Positions 1 to 5,951 of a DNA stretch of 7,116 bases are shown in pieces. Positions within the stretch are counted from its first letter, which is position 1, and each line of letters opens with the position of its first letter. The notes beneath the pieces were generated by a model. That model was given only the letters and a program-made list of their open reading frames with translations, was not told the DNA's origin and did no database searches. This stretch comes from Solirubrobacterales bacterium. Its GTDB lineage: Bacteria > Actinomycetota > Thermoleophilia > Solirubrobacterales > Solirubrobacteraceae. The position numbers and the translations under genes are program-made. The stretch lies in assembly GCA_003157595.1 (NCBI GenBank), contig PMKB01000028.1:1-7116 (forward strand), read 5' to 3'.

Positions 1-24
1 CCATGCCGATCGCGATCGGCATGG
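1..24. repeat. Perfect 24-bp palindrome in fabF
   Basis: Bases 1-24 are a gapless inverted repeat: CCATGCCGATCG at 1-12 is followed by its exact reverse complement CGATCGGCATGG at 13-24. It lies in coding sequence and encodes part of the helix after the KAS active-site cysteine. Its core GATCGCGATC is what the codons for Ile-Ala-Ile produce with this genome's preferred codons, and the same 13-mer occurs at 686-698 in the PIAI of the same gene. Chance plus codon bias may therefore explain much of it. A role as a protein site is not shown. Confidence 0.9.
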
Positions 25-755
25 GCTGGAGGATGATTCGCGACGGGTACGCGGACCAGGTGCTCTGCGGCGGCGTGGACAGCCTGTTTGTGCCGGCCGT
101 GTATGCGGCGTGGAATAATCTGGGCGCGATGTCGCGTAATCCCGACCCGGCAACGGCGGCGCGGCCGTTCGATCTCGCGCGCGACGGCTTCGTGATGGGC
201 GAGGGGGCCGGCGTGCTCGTGCTCGAGGATGGCGAGGCCGCCCGCGCGCGGGGCGCGCGGATCCTGGCCGTGGCACGCGGCTACGGGGCGACCGCCGACG
301 CCCACCACCTCACCGCTCCGCACCCGACCGGCGAGGGCGCCGCCGCTGCGATCACGCGCGCACTCGAGGATGCGGGCGTGGCGCCGACGGAGATCGTCTA
401 CGTCAACGCGCACGGTACCTCGACGCCGCTGAACGACCGCGCTGAGACGATCGCGCTGAAGACGGCACTGGGCAAGCATGCGAAGGCGATCCCGGTGTCC
501 TCGACCAAGTCCGCGATCGGCCATCTGCTCGGGGCCGGCGGTGCGGTCGAGGCCGTGGCGACGATCCTCGCGTTGCGCGCCAAGCTGATTCCGCCTACGC
601 TCGGCTGGGCCGAGCGCGATCCAGAGCTCGACCTCGACTACGTACCGGACCGCGCGAGACCACTCGACCTGAGCGACGGGCGGCGGCCGATCGCGATCTC
701 CAATTCATTCGGCTTCGGCGGCCACAACGCCGTGCTGTGCCTGGAGGCAACATGA
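1..755 (+). CDS. fabF: Beta-ketoacyl-ACP synthase II (KAS II), 3' partial
   Basis: The 5' end lies outside the window; the reading frame is open from base 1 and about 250 codons remain of a family usually near 410 residues. KAS II condenses malonyl-ACP with acyl-ACP in the cytosolic type II fatty-acid elongation cycle. Counting from the Met codon at base 3, visible motifs are PFDLARDGFVMGEGAG (55-70), NAHGTSTPLND with catalytic His137, STKSAIGHLLGAGG with Lys169 and catalytic His174, and the C-terminal NSFGFGGHN (234-242). These match the Cys-His-His triad family. The nucleophilic Cys is not visible; by alignment with remembered E. coli FabF it should lie only a few codons left of the window. 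The Met at base 3 is internal, not a start. The stop overlaps the next start (ATGA), so the gene is part of a fab operon. A KasA/KasB-type name would be equally valid. Confidence 0.93.
   Translation, partial: MPIAIGMGWRMIRDGYADQVLCGGVDSLFVPAVYAAWNNLGAMSRNPDPATAARPFDLARDGFVMGEGAGVLVLEDGEAARARGARILAVARGYGATADAHHLTAPHPTGEGAAAAITRALEDAGVAPTEIVYVNAHGTSTPLNDRAETIALKTALGKHAKAIPVSSTKSAIGHLLGAGGAVEAVATILALRAKLIPPTLGWAERDPELDLDYVPDRARPLDLSDGRRPIAISNSFGFGGHNAVLCLEAT
743..747 (+). promoter_or_regulatory. Ribosome binding site for accD
   Basis: GGAGG sits four bases before the ATG at 752, inside the last codons of fabF. It decides the start. The in-frame GTG at 737 would add five residues but has no Shine-Dalgarno-like sequence before it, while ATG 752 also forms the ATGA overlap typical of the other junctions here. 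The spacing is slightly short. Confidence 0.7.
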
Positions 756-2203
756 CGCTTGCACTCGTCCCACGACCCGAAGAGCGACTGACCCCGATGG
801 AGCGCCTCGAGGTGCTCTGCGACCCGGGCTCGCTCGATTTGCTGCGCACCGAGGTGCTCTCGCGGCGCATGGGCGAGAAGGCGCGACCCGGCGATGGTGT
901 GCTCGGCGCCAGCGGACGCGTCGATGGCCGCGTGGTCGCGGTGTTCGCCCAGGACGCGTCGTTCGCGGGCGGCTCGCTTGGGGAGGCTCACGCCGACACG
1001 GTCGTCGCCGTGCTCGAGCTCGCCGAACGCTCGCGCGTCCCGGTGATCGGATTCGTCGAGTCGGCCGGAGCCCGCATGCAGGAGGGCCTGGCGGCGCTCA
1101 GCGGCTACGCCAGGATCTTCCGCAAGCACGTCGCGCTTTCCGGGCACGTGCCGCAGATCTCGGTGATCTGCGGCCCCTCGGCGGGCGGGGGCTCCTACGC
1201 CCCGGCGCTGACCGACTTCGTGATCATGACCGAGAGCGCGAGCATGTTCCTGACCGGCCCCGGCGTCGTCGCCAAGGTCACCGGCGAGGACGTCGACCAG
1301 GCCACGCTCGGCGGTCCCCGAATTCACGAGCGAAACGGCGTCTGCCACCTCGTCGCGCCGACCGACGTGGACGCGGCGCTGCTCGCGCGCGACCTGCTCG
1401 ACTACCTGCCTCAGCACTGCGAGGAGCGTCCGCTGCGCTGGCCGACGATCGACCCGCCCGGCCACCTCCCGGACAGCGCCGTGCCGCGCGAGGACCGCAA
1501 GGTCTACGACGTGCGCGAGGTCGCGCGGGCGTTGCTGGACGGCGGCCGCATGCTCGAGATCTCGCCCCGTTGGGCGCGCAACGTCGTCTGCGCGTTCGGG
1601 CGCCTCGACGGGCGCTCGATCGGGATCGTCGCCAACCAACCGCGCTACCTCGGCGGGGTGCTGGACGTGGACGCCTCGCAGAAGGCCGCGCGCTTCGTGC
1701 GGACGTGCAATCTCTTCAACATCCCGCTGCTGGTGCTCGTCGACACCCCGGGCTTCTTGCCCGGCACCAAGCAGGAGAAGCAGGGCGTGATCCGCCAGGG
1801 CGCAAAGCTCGTCTACGCCTTCTCGGAGTGCACGGTCCCGCGCGTCACTGTGATCCTGCGCAAGGCCTTCGGCGGCGCGTTCATCGCGATGAACAGCAAG
1901 GACCTCGGCGCCGACTTCGTCTTCGCCTGGCCGTCGGCACAGCTCGGCGTGATGGGCGCCTCGCAGGCCGTCGAGATCATCCACCGTCGCGAGATCGAGG
2001 CGGCGGCCGATCCGGTCGCTGCACGCGACGCGTTCGCCTCCCGCTACGCGGCTGAGCATCTGCACCCCGGCGCGGCCACCGCCGACGGCCACGTCGATGA
2101 GGTGATCGCGCCGAGCGAGACACGCGCCCGCGTCGCGGCCGCGCTGGGGGCGCTTGACTCCGCGTCGCTGCGGCGCTGGCCGGCGGGGAACATTCCCCTG
2201 TGA
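752..2203 (+). CDS. accD: Acyl-CoA carboxylase carboxyltransferase, AccD6-like
   Basis: 483 residues. This is the beta (carboxyltransferase) subunit of an acyl-CoA carboxylase, moving the carboxyl group from biotin to acetyl- or propionyl-CoA; with its FAS-II neighbours it most likely makes malonyl-CoA. Two crotonase-fold halves are visible. The N-terminal half has GDGVLGASGRVDG (47-59), SAGARMQEG (104-112) and GPSAGGGSYAPALTD (141-155). The C-terminal half has DTPGFLPGTKQEKQG (331-345), GGAFIAMNSKDLGAD (374-388) and FAWPSAQLGVMGA (391-403). There is no E. coli-type zinc ribbon, so it is the PccB/AccD-type single chain. It resembles remembered M. tuberculosis AccD6 along most of its length and shares the C-terminal NIPL. 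Ile378 occupies the position (422 in Streptomyces PccB/AccB) where Ile goes with acetyl-CoA use and Asp with propionyl-CoA preference. The biotin carboxylase/carrier subunit is not in the window. Its stop overlaps the next GTG (GTGA). Confidence 0.93.
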   Translation: MTLALVPRPEERLTPMERLEVLCDPGSLDLLRTEVLSRRMGEKARPGDGVLGASGRVDGRVVAVFAQDASFAGGSLGEAHADTVVAVLELAERSRVPVIGFVESAGARMQEGLAALSGYARIFRKHVALSGHVPQISVICGPSAGGGSYAPALTDFVIMTESASMFLTGPGVVAKVTGEDVDQATLGGPRIHERNGVCHLVAPTDVDAALLARDLLDYLPQHCEERPLRWPTIDPPGHLPDSAVPREDRKVYDVREVARALLDGGRMLEISPRWARNVVCAFGRLDGRSIGIVANQPRYLGGVLDVDASQKAARFVRTCNLFNIPLLVLVDTPGFLPGTKQEKQGVIRQGAKLVYAFSECTVPRVTVILRKAFGGAFIAMNSKDLGADFVFAWPSAQLGVMGASQAVEIIHRREIEAAADPVAARDAFASRYAAEHLHPGAATADGHVDEVIAPSETRARVAAALGALDSASLRRWPAGNIPL

Positions 2204-2985
2204 GCTTGCTGAGCGGCAAGCGGCTGCTGATCACCGGAGTGCTGACGCGGGGGTCGATCGCCTTCGAGGTCGCCCGCCAGGCGCAGGAGAGCGGAGCCGA
2301 GATCGTGCTCAGCGGCTTCGGCCGCGGGATGGGCCTGACGACGCGCGCCGCCAAGCATCTGCCGGATCCGCCCGACGTGCTGGAGCTCGACGTGAACCAG
2401 CCCGCCGACCTCGCGCGGGTCGCGGCGGAGCTTGACGCGCGCTGGGGCGAGCTGGACGGAGTGCTGCACGCGATCGCCTTCGCCCCCCCCGACGCGCTCG
2501 GCGGCGGCTTCATGAACACGCCGGCCGCCAGCGCGATCACGGCCTTCGAGACCAGCGCCTTTTCGCTCAAGGCGCTGGCCGGCGCGCTCGCGCCGCTACT
2601 CGAAACCGGGAAGCACGGCGGCTCGGTCGTCGGCCTGGACTTCGACGCCAGCGTCGCCTGGCCGGTGTATGACTGGATGGGCGTGGCCAAGGCGGCGCTC
2701 GAGAGCGTGTCGCGCTATCTGGCGCGCGACCTCGGACCGCGCGGCGTGCGCGTGAACCTCGTCTCGGCGGGCCCGATCGAGACGATCGCGGCCGGCGGGA
2801 TCCCGGGCTTCGACCAGCTCGCGTCGATGTGGCACACGGGCGCCCCGCTGGGCTGGGATACGCGTGACGCGGCTCCGGTCGCCGCCGCCGTCTGCTTTCT
2901 GCTGAGCGACCATGCGCGCGCGATAACCGGCGAGATCCTGCACGTCGACGGGGGTTTTCACGCGATGGGCGCGGTCGTGCGGTGA
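2200..2985 (+). CDS. fabI: Enoyl-ACP reductase (NADH), FabI/InhA type
   Basis: 261 residues, full family length. It reduces trans-2-enoyl-ACP to acyl-ACP, the last step of each FAS-II cycle. It is a classical SDR fold: the nucleotide-binding start LITGVLTRGSIAF (10-22) has the FabI-specific Ser-Ile-Ala signature, LELDV (61-65) contacts adenine, and HAIAFAP (90-96) lines the cofactor. The catalytic pair is Tyr157 and Lys164 in the FabI/InhA spacing YX6K, with Phe148 matching InhA Phe149. GPIET (191-195) precedes the substrate loop, and ITGEILHVDGG (242-252) ends the fold. The stretch from GSVVGLDFD through YDWMGVAK is very InhA-like, but the substrate loop has the short E. coli FabI length. 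The start is GTG within the GTGA overlap; GGGGA at 2185-2189 is a fair ribosome site. Ala91 replaces the usual Ser of HSIGF. A run of eight C bases lies at 2483-2490. Confidence 0.94.
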   Translation: MSLLSGKRLLITGVLTRGSIAFEVARQAQESGAEIVLSGFGRGMGLTTRAAKHLPDPPDVLELDVNQPADLARVAAELDARWGELDGVLHAIAFAPPDALGGGFMNTPAASAITAFETSAFSLKALAGALAPLLETGKHGGSVVGLDFDASVAWPVYDWMGVAKAALESVSRYLARDLGPRGVRVNLVSAGPIETIAAGGIPGFDQLASMWHTGAPLGWDTRDAAPVAAAVCFLLSDHARAITGEILHVDGGFHAMGAVVR

Positions 2986-4064
2986 GCGACACCGTCCTTC
3001 TCACAGGCGCCACCGGGTTCCTCGGGATGGAGCTGCTCGCGCGACTGCTCGAGCAGGGCGAGCGCGAGGTGATCTGCCTGATCCGGGCCCCGTCGGCGGC
3101 CGCCGCGAGTGAGCGCCTGGCGACCGTCATCGCGCGCCTGTACGACGAGCCGCCCGGCTCGCTCGAGCGGGTCAGTGCGGTCGCCGGCGACGTGGCGGCG
3201 CCGGATCTCGGGCTCGCCGCCGCCGATCGCGACGCGCTGATCTCGAGCGTCACCGCGGTCGTGCACTGCGCGGCGTCGATCTCGTTCGACAACTCGCTCG
3301 ATCAGGCGCGCATGGTGAACACCGCCGGAGCGCTGCGAATGATCGAGCTGAGCCGGACGATCGCCGCCACCGGCCGGTTGCGTCGTCACCTGCACATCTC
3401 GACGGCCTACGTCGCCGGCCGCTTCCACGGGTTGTTCAAGGAGACCGACCTCGATCTCGGCCAGGGCTTTCGCAACACCTATGAGCAGTCGAAGTTCGAG
3501 GCCGAGAAGGCGATCAGCGAGGCCGGCCGCGAACTGCCGCTCGCGATCGCGCGCCCGAGCATCATCGTCGGCGACAGCCGCAGCGGCTGGACCTCGGCGT
3601 TCAACGTGATCTACTGGCCGATGCGCGCCTTCTCGCGCGGATTGATGGACGAGGTCGCGATCGACCCCGACGGCGTCGCCGACATCGTCCCCGTCGACTA
3701 CGTCGCCGCCAGCCTGATGGCGCTCTTGGATGACGCGGCGATCGGCGGCACGGTCGCGCTCGTCGCCGGCGCCGCGGCGCCGACCAACGCCGAGCTGATC
3801 GATCTGGCCTGCCGGCAGTTCGGCCGCGAGCCGCCGCGGATCGTGGCCGACCCGGCCTCGCGCCTGGCGGATGCCGATCTGTACGTCCCCTATTTCGGGA
3901 TCGGCGCGACGCTCGACGACGCGCGGGCGCGCGAGGTGCTCGGACCGCTCGGGCTCGTCGCACCGCCCCTGCGCGACTACTTCGCGAAGCTGATCGACTA
4001 CGCCGAGCGCGCCCGCTGGGGTAAGCGCGCGATCACACGCCAGGGCGCCGCGGCCGGCGCCTGA
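2982..4064 (+). CDS. Free-standing thioester/fatty-acyl reductase-like SDR
   Basis: 360 residues, extended short-chain dehydrogenase/reductase fold, probably cytosolic. TGATGFLG (8-15) is the dinucleotide-binding loop. LIRA (33-36) followed by a basic Arg-Leu about ten residues on, and AGD (68-70), resemble reductase domains of carboxylic acid reductases and NRPS terminal thioester reductases. HCAASISFD (95-103) and HISTAYVAG (138-146, Ser140) follow, and the catalytic pair is Tyr167 and Lys171 (YxxxK). RPSIIVGDSRSGW (191-203) and DIVPVDYVA (234-242) complete the fold. There is no adenylation, carrier or C-terminal sterile domain. In this family NAD(P)H reduces an acyl thioester to an aldehyde or alcohol. 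The position as last gene of a fab operon suggests acyl-ACP or acyl-CoA as substrate, but that is inference; a sugar or steroid dehydrogenase/epimerase role is not excluded. GTG start in a GTGA overlap, with no clear ribosome site, so likely translationally coupled to fabI. Confidence 0.82.
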   Translation: MSDTVLLTGATGFLGMELLARLLEQGEREVICLIRAPSAAAASERLATVIARLYDEPPGSLERVSAVAGDVAAPDLGLAAADRDALISSVTAVVHCAASISFDNSLDQARMVNTAGALRMIELSRTIAATGRLRRHLHISTAYVAGRFHGLFKETDLDLGQGFRNTYEQSKFEAEKAISEAGRELPLAIARPSIIVGDSRSGWTSAFNVIYWPMRAFSRGLMDEVAIDPDGVADIVPVDYVAASLMALLDDAAIGGTVALVAGAAAPTNAELIDLACRQFGREPPRIVADPASRLADADLYVPYFGIGATLDDARAREVLGPLGLVAPPLRDYFAKLIDYAERARWGKRAITRQGAAAGA

Positions 4065-4088
4065 GCTTTGCGGCCCCGAGCACCAGCC

Positions 4089-4114
4089 GCCGGCGCGCCG
4101 GCCGGGGATCCCCG
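4089..4114. terminator. Adjoining palindromes, possible end of fab operon
   Basis: Two perfect palindromes lie back to back just after the reductase stop: GCCGGCGCGCCGGC (4089-4102, 14 bp) and CGGGGATCCCCG (4103-4114, 12 bp). Either could form a very stable GC hairpin in RNA, although gapless palindromes leave almost no loop and lose the central pairs. No T tract follows, so a canonical intrinsic terminator is not present. Some high-GC bacteria are thought to use hairpins without a U tract. The alternative is a protein-binding site or simple GC-rich chance. Confidence 0.4.
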
Positions 4115-4135
4115 CGCAGGAAGCGCGTGGGCGGG

Positions 4136-4171
4136 TTGCGGGCCAGGCGCTGGTATGTAAGTATGCAGCGG
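4136..4171 (+). promoter_or_regulatory. Putative promoter for leaderless gntR-pdh transcript
   Basis: The only AT-richer patch of the gap lies here. TTGCGG (4136-4141), 16 bases, then TAAGTA (4158-4163) gives a sigma-70-like -35/-10 pair whose expected start point falls at about 4170, right at the GTG start codon at 4171. No Shine-Dalgarno sequence precedes that GTG, which fits a leaderless message, common in actinobacteria. An alternative extended -10 is TGGTATGTA (4151-4159). Inverted arms CGCTG (4148-4152) and CAGCG (4166-4170) flank the -10, and GTATG occurs twice at an 8-base interval (4153, 4161), so an operator may overlap. Prediction only. Confidence 0.42.
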
Positions 4172-4905
4172 TGACCGACGTTGGCATCGACCGTCTGCGC
4201 GACATGCGCATCGACCGTCTGCACGCCAGCAACTCCGGCGGGCCCGCCAGCCGCCAGGCCTACCGGGCGCTGCGCGACGCGATCATCGCCACCGAGCTTG
4301 AGCCGGGCCAGCGCCTGTCGGAGAACGAGCTGGCCGAGCGCCTGGCCGTCAGCCGCACGCCGATCCGCGAAGCGCTGATCCGCCTTCGCGACGACCGCTT
4401 CGTCCAGATCGTGCCGCAGCTCGGGACCTTCGTGACCCGCATCAGTACGGCCGCCGTCGAGGACGCCCAGTTCATCCGCGAATCGCTCGAGTGCGCCGCC
4501 GTGCGCCTCGCGGCGACGCGGGCGCAGGACGGCGACCTCGCAGCCCTCGCCGGCCTGGTGCGCCGCCAGGCCGAGGTCGTCGGACACGGCGACTACGGGC
4601 GCTTCGCGGTGCTCGACGACGAGTTCCACGCCGGGCTGTGCGAGCTGGCCGGACGGCCCGTCGCCTGGGAGGTCGCGCAGCGGGTCAAGGGCCACCTCAA
4701 CCGCGTGCGCCGGCTGAGCCTGCCGCAGCCGCACTACCTCGACGAGATGGTGGCCGAGCACCGCGAGGTGCTCGAGGCGCTCGAGCGCCGCGACCCCGAC
4801 GCGGCGGAGACCACGCTGCGCCATCACCTGCGCATGGTGCTCTCCGCGCTGCCGGCGATCCGGGCCCAGCACCCCGACTACTTCCAGGACGAGGAGCGCG
4901 GCTGA
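4171..4905 (+). CDS. GntR-family transcriptional regulator, FadR/FCD type
   Basis: 244 residues. An N-terminal winged helix-turn-helix spans about 27-92: SRQAYRALRDAII, GQRLSENELAERLAVSRTPIREALIRL (47-72; recognition helix around SRTPIREAL) and the wing GTFVTR (85-90). The rest is an all-helical FCD ligand domain with the expected metal-binding set: Asp149 and His153 (LDDEFH), His197 (EHREVLEAL) and His218/219 (LRHHL). Relatives, including PdhR, bind small carboxylates and dimerise on DNA. The gene leads an operon with pyruvate-dehydrogenase-type genes and overlaps the next one by one base (TGATG), so a PdhR-like role sensing pyruvate or a related acid is reasonable but unproven; control of the fab genes upstream is also possible. 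The start could be GTG 4171 or ATG 4204. The first 25 residues are an unusual extension with a duplicated Ile-Asp-Arg-Leu segment. Neither start has a ribosome site. Confidence 0.9.
   Translation: MTDVGIDRLRDMRIDRLHASNSGGPASRQAYRALRDAIIATELEPGQRLSENELAERLAVSRTPIREALIRLRDDRFVQIVPQLGTFVTRISTAAVEDAQFIRESLECAAVRLAATRAQDGDLAALAGLVRRQAEVVGHGDYGRFAVLDDEFHAGLCELAGRPVAWEVAQRVKGHLNRVRRLSLPQPHYLDEMVAEHREVLEALERRDPDAAETTLRHHLRMVLSALPAIRAQHPDYFQDEERG
4184..4222 (+). repeat. Direct repeat, 15 bp twice, 24-bp period
   Basis: GCATCGACCGTCTGC occurs at 4184-4198 and again at 4208-4222, with partial similarity continuing on both sides (period 24 bp, eight codons). In the regulator's frame it gives IDRLRDM followed by IDRLHAS. 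It sits between the two possible starts (4171 and 4204), just downstream of the predicted transcription start. It may be a small tandem duplication in a non-essential N-terminal tail, or a pair of operator half sites for autoregulation. Confidence 0.85.
4891..4896 (+). promoter_or_regulatory. Ribosome binding site for pdhA
   Basis: GAGGAG lies eight bases before ATG 4905, within the last codons of the regulator gene. This is the clearest Shine-Dalgarno sequence in the window. It fixes the E1 alpha start at 4905 even though the frame is open for another 138 codons upstream, where it only shadows the regulator gene. Confidence 0.8.
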
Positions 4906-5951
4906 TGTCGATCGCGACGAGCACCTTGCGAGGCCTGTATGAGCAGATGCTGCTGATCCGGGTCTTCGAGACCGAGGCCGAGCGCCAGTACAAGGCGGCG
5001 CGGATCGGCGGCTACTGCCACCTCTCGTCCGGGCAGGAGGCGGCGACCGTCGGTTCGACGCACGCGCTGGACCCCGGCGATCTGCTGGTGACCGGATATC
5101 GCTGCCACGGCTTCGCGCTCGCGCGCGGCGTGCCGGCCGACGCGGTGATGGCCGAGCTGTTCGGCCGCGTAGACGGCTGCGCGCACGGCCGCGGCGGCTC
5201 GATGCACCTGCTCGACGTCTCGCGCGGCTACTACGGTGGCTGGGGCATCGTCGCCGGCCAGCTCCCGATCGCCACCGGCCTTGCGCTGGGCCTCGTCCGC
5301 CAGGGTCGCGCGCAGGCAGTTCTGTGCGAGCTCGGCGACGGCGCGGTCAACATGGGCGCCTGGCACGAGTCGTTGAACCTCGCGGCGGTCTGGCGGCTGC
5401 CCGTCGTGTTCCTGGTGATGAACAACGAGTACGGCATGGGCACCAGCGTCGAGCGCGCGTCCGCAGTGACCGACCTCTACCGGCGCGCCGCCTCCTACGA
5501 CCTGCCGGCGGAGCGCGTCGACGGCGACGACCTGCTCGCGGTCGCGCAGGCGTCCGCGACGCTGCTCGCCGGCGCGCGCGAGGAGCGCCGTGCGGCGGTG
5601 CTGGAGCTGGTCACCTACCGCCACCGCGGTCATTCCGTCGCCGACGCCGGCCTGGCCTACCGCACGCGCGGTGAGATCGACGAGCACATCCAACGCGACC
5701 CGATCTTCCGCGTGCGCGCGCTGCTCGCGCAGGAGGGCGTCTCGGACGACGAGCTCGACGGGCTGATGGGCGCAGCCGAGGAGCAGGTCGCAGCGGCTGT
5801 CGCCGCCTCGGTCGCGAGCCCGCCACCGGCGGTCAGCACGCTCGCGACCGGCATGTATGCACCCGGCAGCGCGGCGCAGTTCGCCGGCATGCTGCCCGGC
5901 GCGCCGTTCGGCGAGCGCGAGCTCGTCTTCGCAGGCGGTCTGGGCGAGTGA
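4905..5951 (+). CDS. pdhA: 2-oxoacid (pyruvate) dehydrogenase E1, alpha subunit
   Basis: 348 residues. With the beta subunit it forms the thiamine-diphosphate E1 that decarboxylates a 2-oxoacid and acetylates the E2 lipoyl arm. Visible motifs are YCHLSSGQEAATVG (37-50), GYRCHG (64-69), GCAHGRGGSMH (91-101), and the thiamine-diphosphate/Mg motif from GDGAVNMG (144-151) to MNN (172-174). EYGMGTSVERAS (175-186) and YRHRGHSVADAG (238-249) cover the two active-site loops; the second loop reads HSVAD where many eukaryotic E1s have a phosphorylated HSMSD. The last 30 or so residues form a tail rich in Ala, Gly and Pro, beyond where many family members end. The motif set fits pyruvate dehydrogenase or acetoin dehydrogenase alpha; the pyruvate assignment leans on the beta subunit and E2. 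One-base overlap with the regulator, GTGA overlap with pdhB. Confidence 0.9.
   Translation: MSIATSTLRGLYEQMLLIRVFETEAERQYKAARIGGYCHLSSGQEAATVGSTHALDPGDLLVTGYRCHGFALARGVPADAVMAELFGRVDGCAHGRGGSMHLLDVSRGYYGGWGIVAGQLPIATGLALGLVRQGRAQAVLCELGDGAVNMGAWHESLNLAAVWRLPVVFLVMNNEYGMGTSVERASAVTDLYRRAASYDLPAERVDGDDLLAVAQASATLLAGAREERRAAVLELVTYRHRGHSVADAGLAYRTRGEIDEHIQRDPIFRVRALLAQEGVSDDELDGLMGAAEEQVAAAVAASVASPPPAVSTLATGMYAPGSAAQFAGMLPGAPFGERELVFAGGLGE

Noticed and set aside
686..698. Second copy of GCCGATCGCGATC as a possible genome-wide repeat element
   Set aside because: Both copies encode Pro-Ile-Ala-Ile with preferred codons, so codon use explains the match; two copies do not support an element.
737..751. 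GTG start five codons upstream for accD
   Set aside because: No ribosome site before it; ATG 752 has GGAGG and the ATGA overlap.
638..2092. 484-codon open frame on the - strand opposite accD
   Set aside because: It mirrors a clearly conserved gene, its translation is Arg/Ala/Asp/His-rich without family motifs, and long antisense frames are expected at this GC content.
2154..2435. Small + strand frame across the accD-fabI junction
   Set aside because: Out of frame with both genes, Arg/Ala-rich composition without motifs.
2958..4232. 424-codon open frame on the - strand opposite the reductase gene
   Set aside because: Low-complexity Arg/Asp/Gly-rich translation, no recognisable domain, fully covers a supported gene; codon-phase shadow.
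4491..4904. 138-codon in-frame upstream extension of E1 alpha
   Set aside because: The added part is Arg/Ala/Gly-rich and overlaps the regulator gene in another frame; GAGGAG and ATG at 4905 fit the family's N-terminus.
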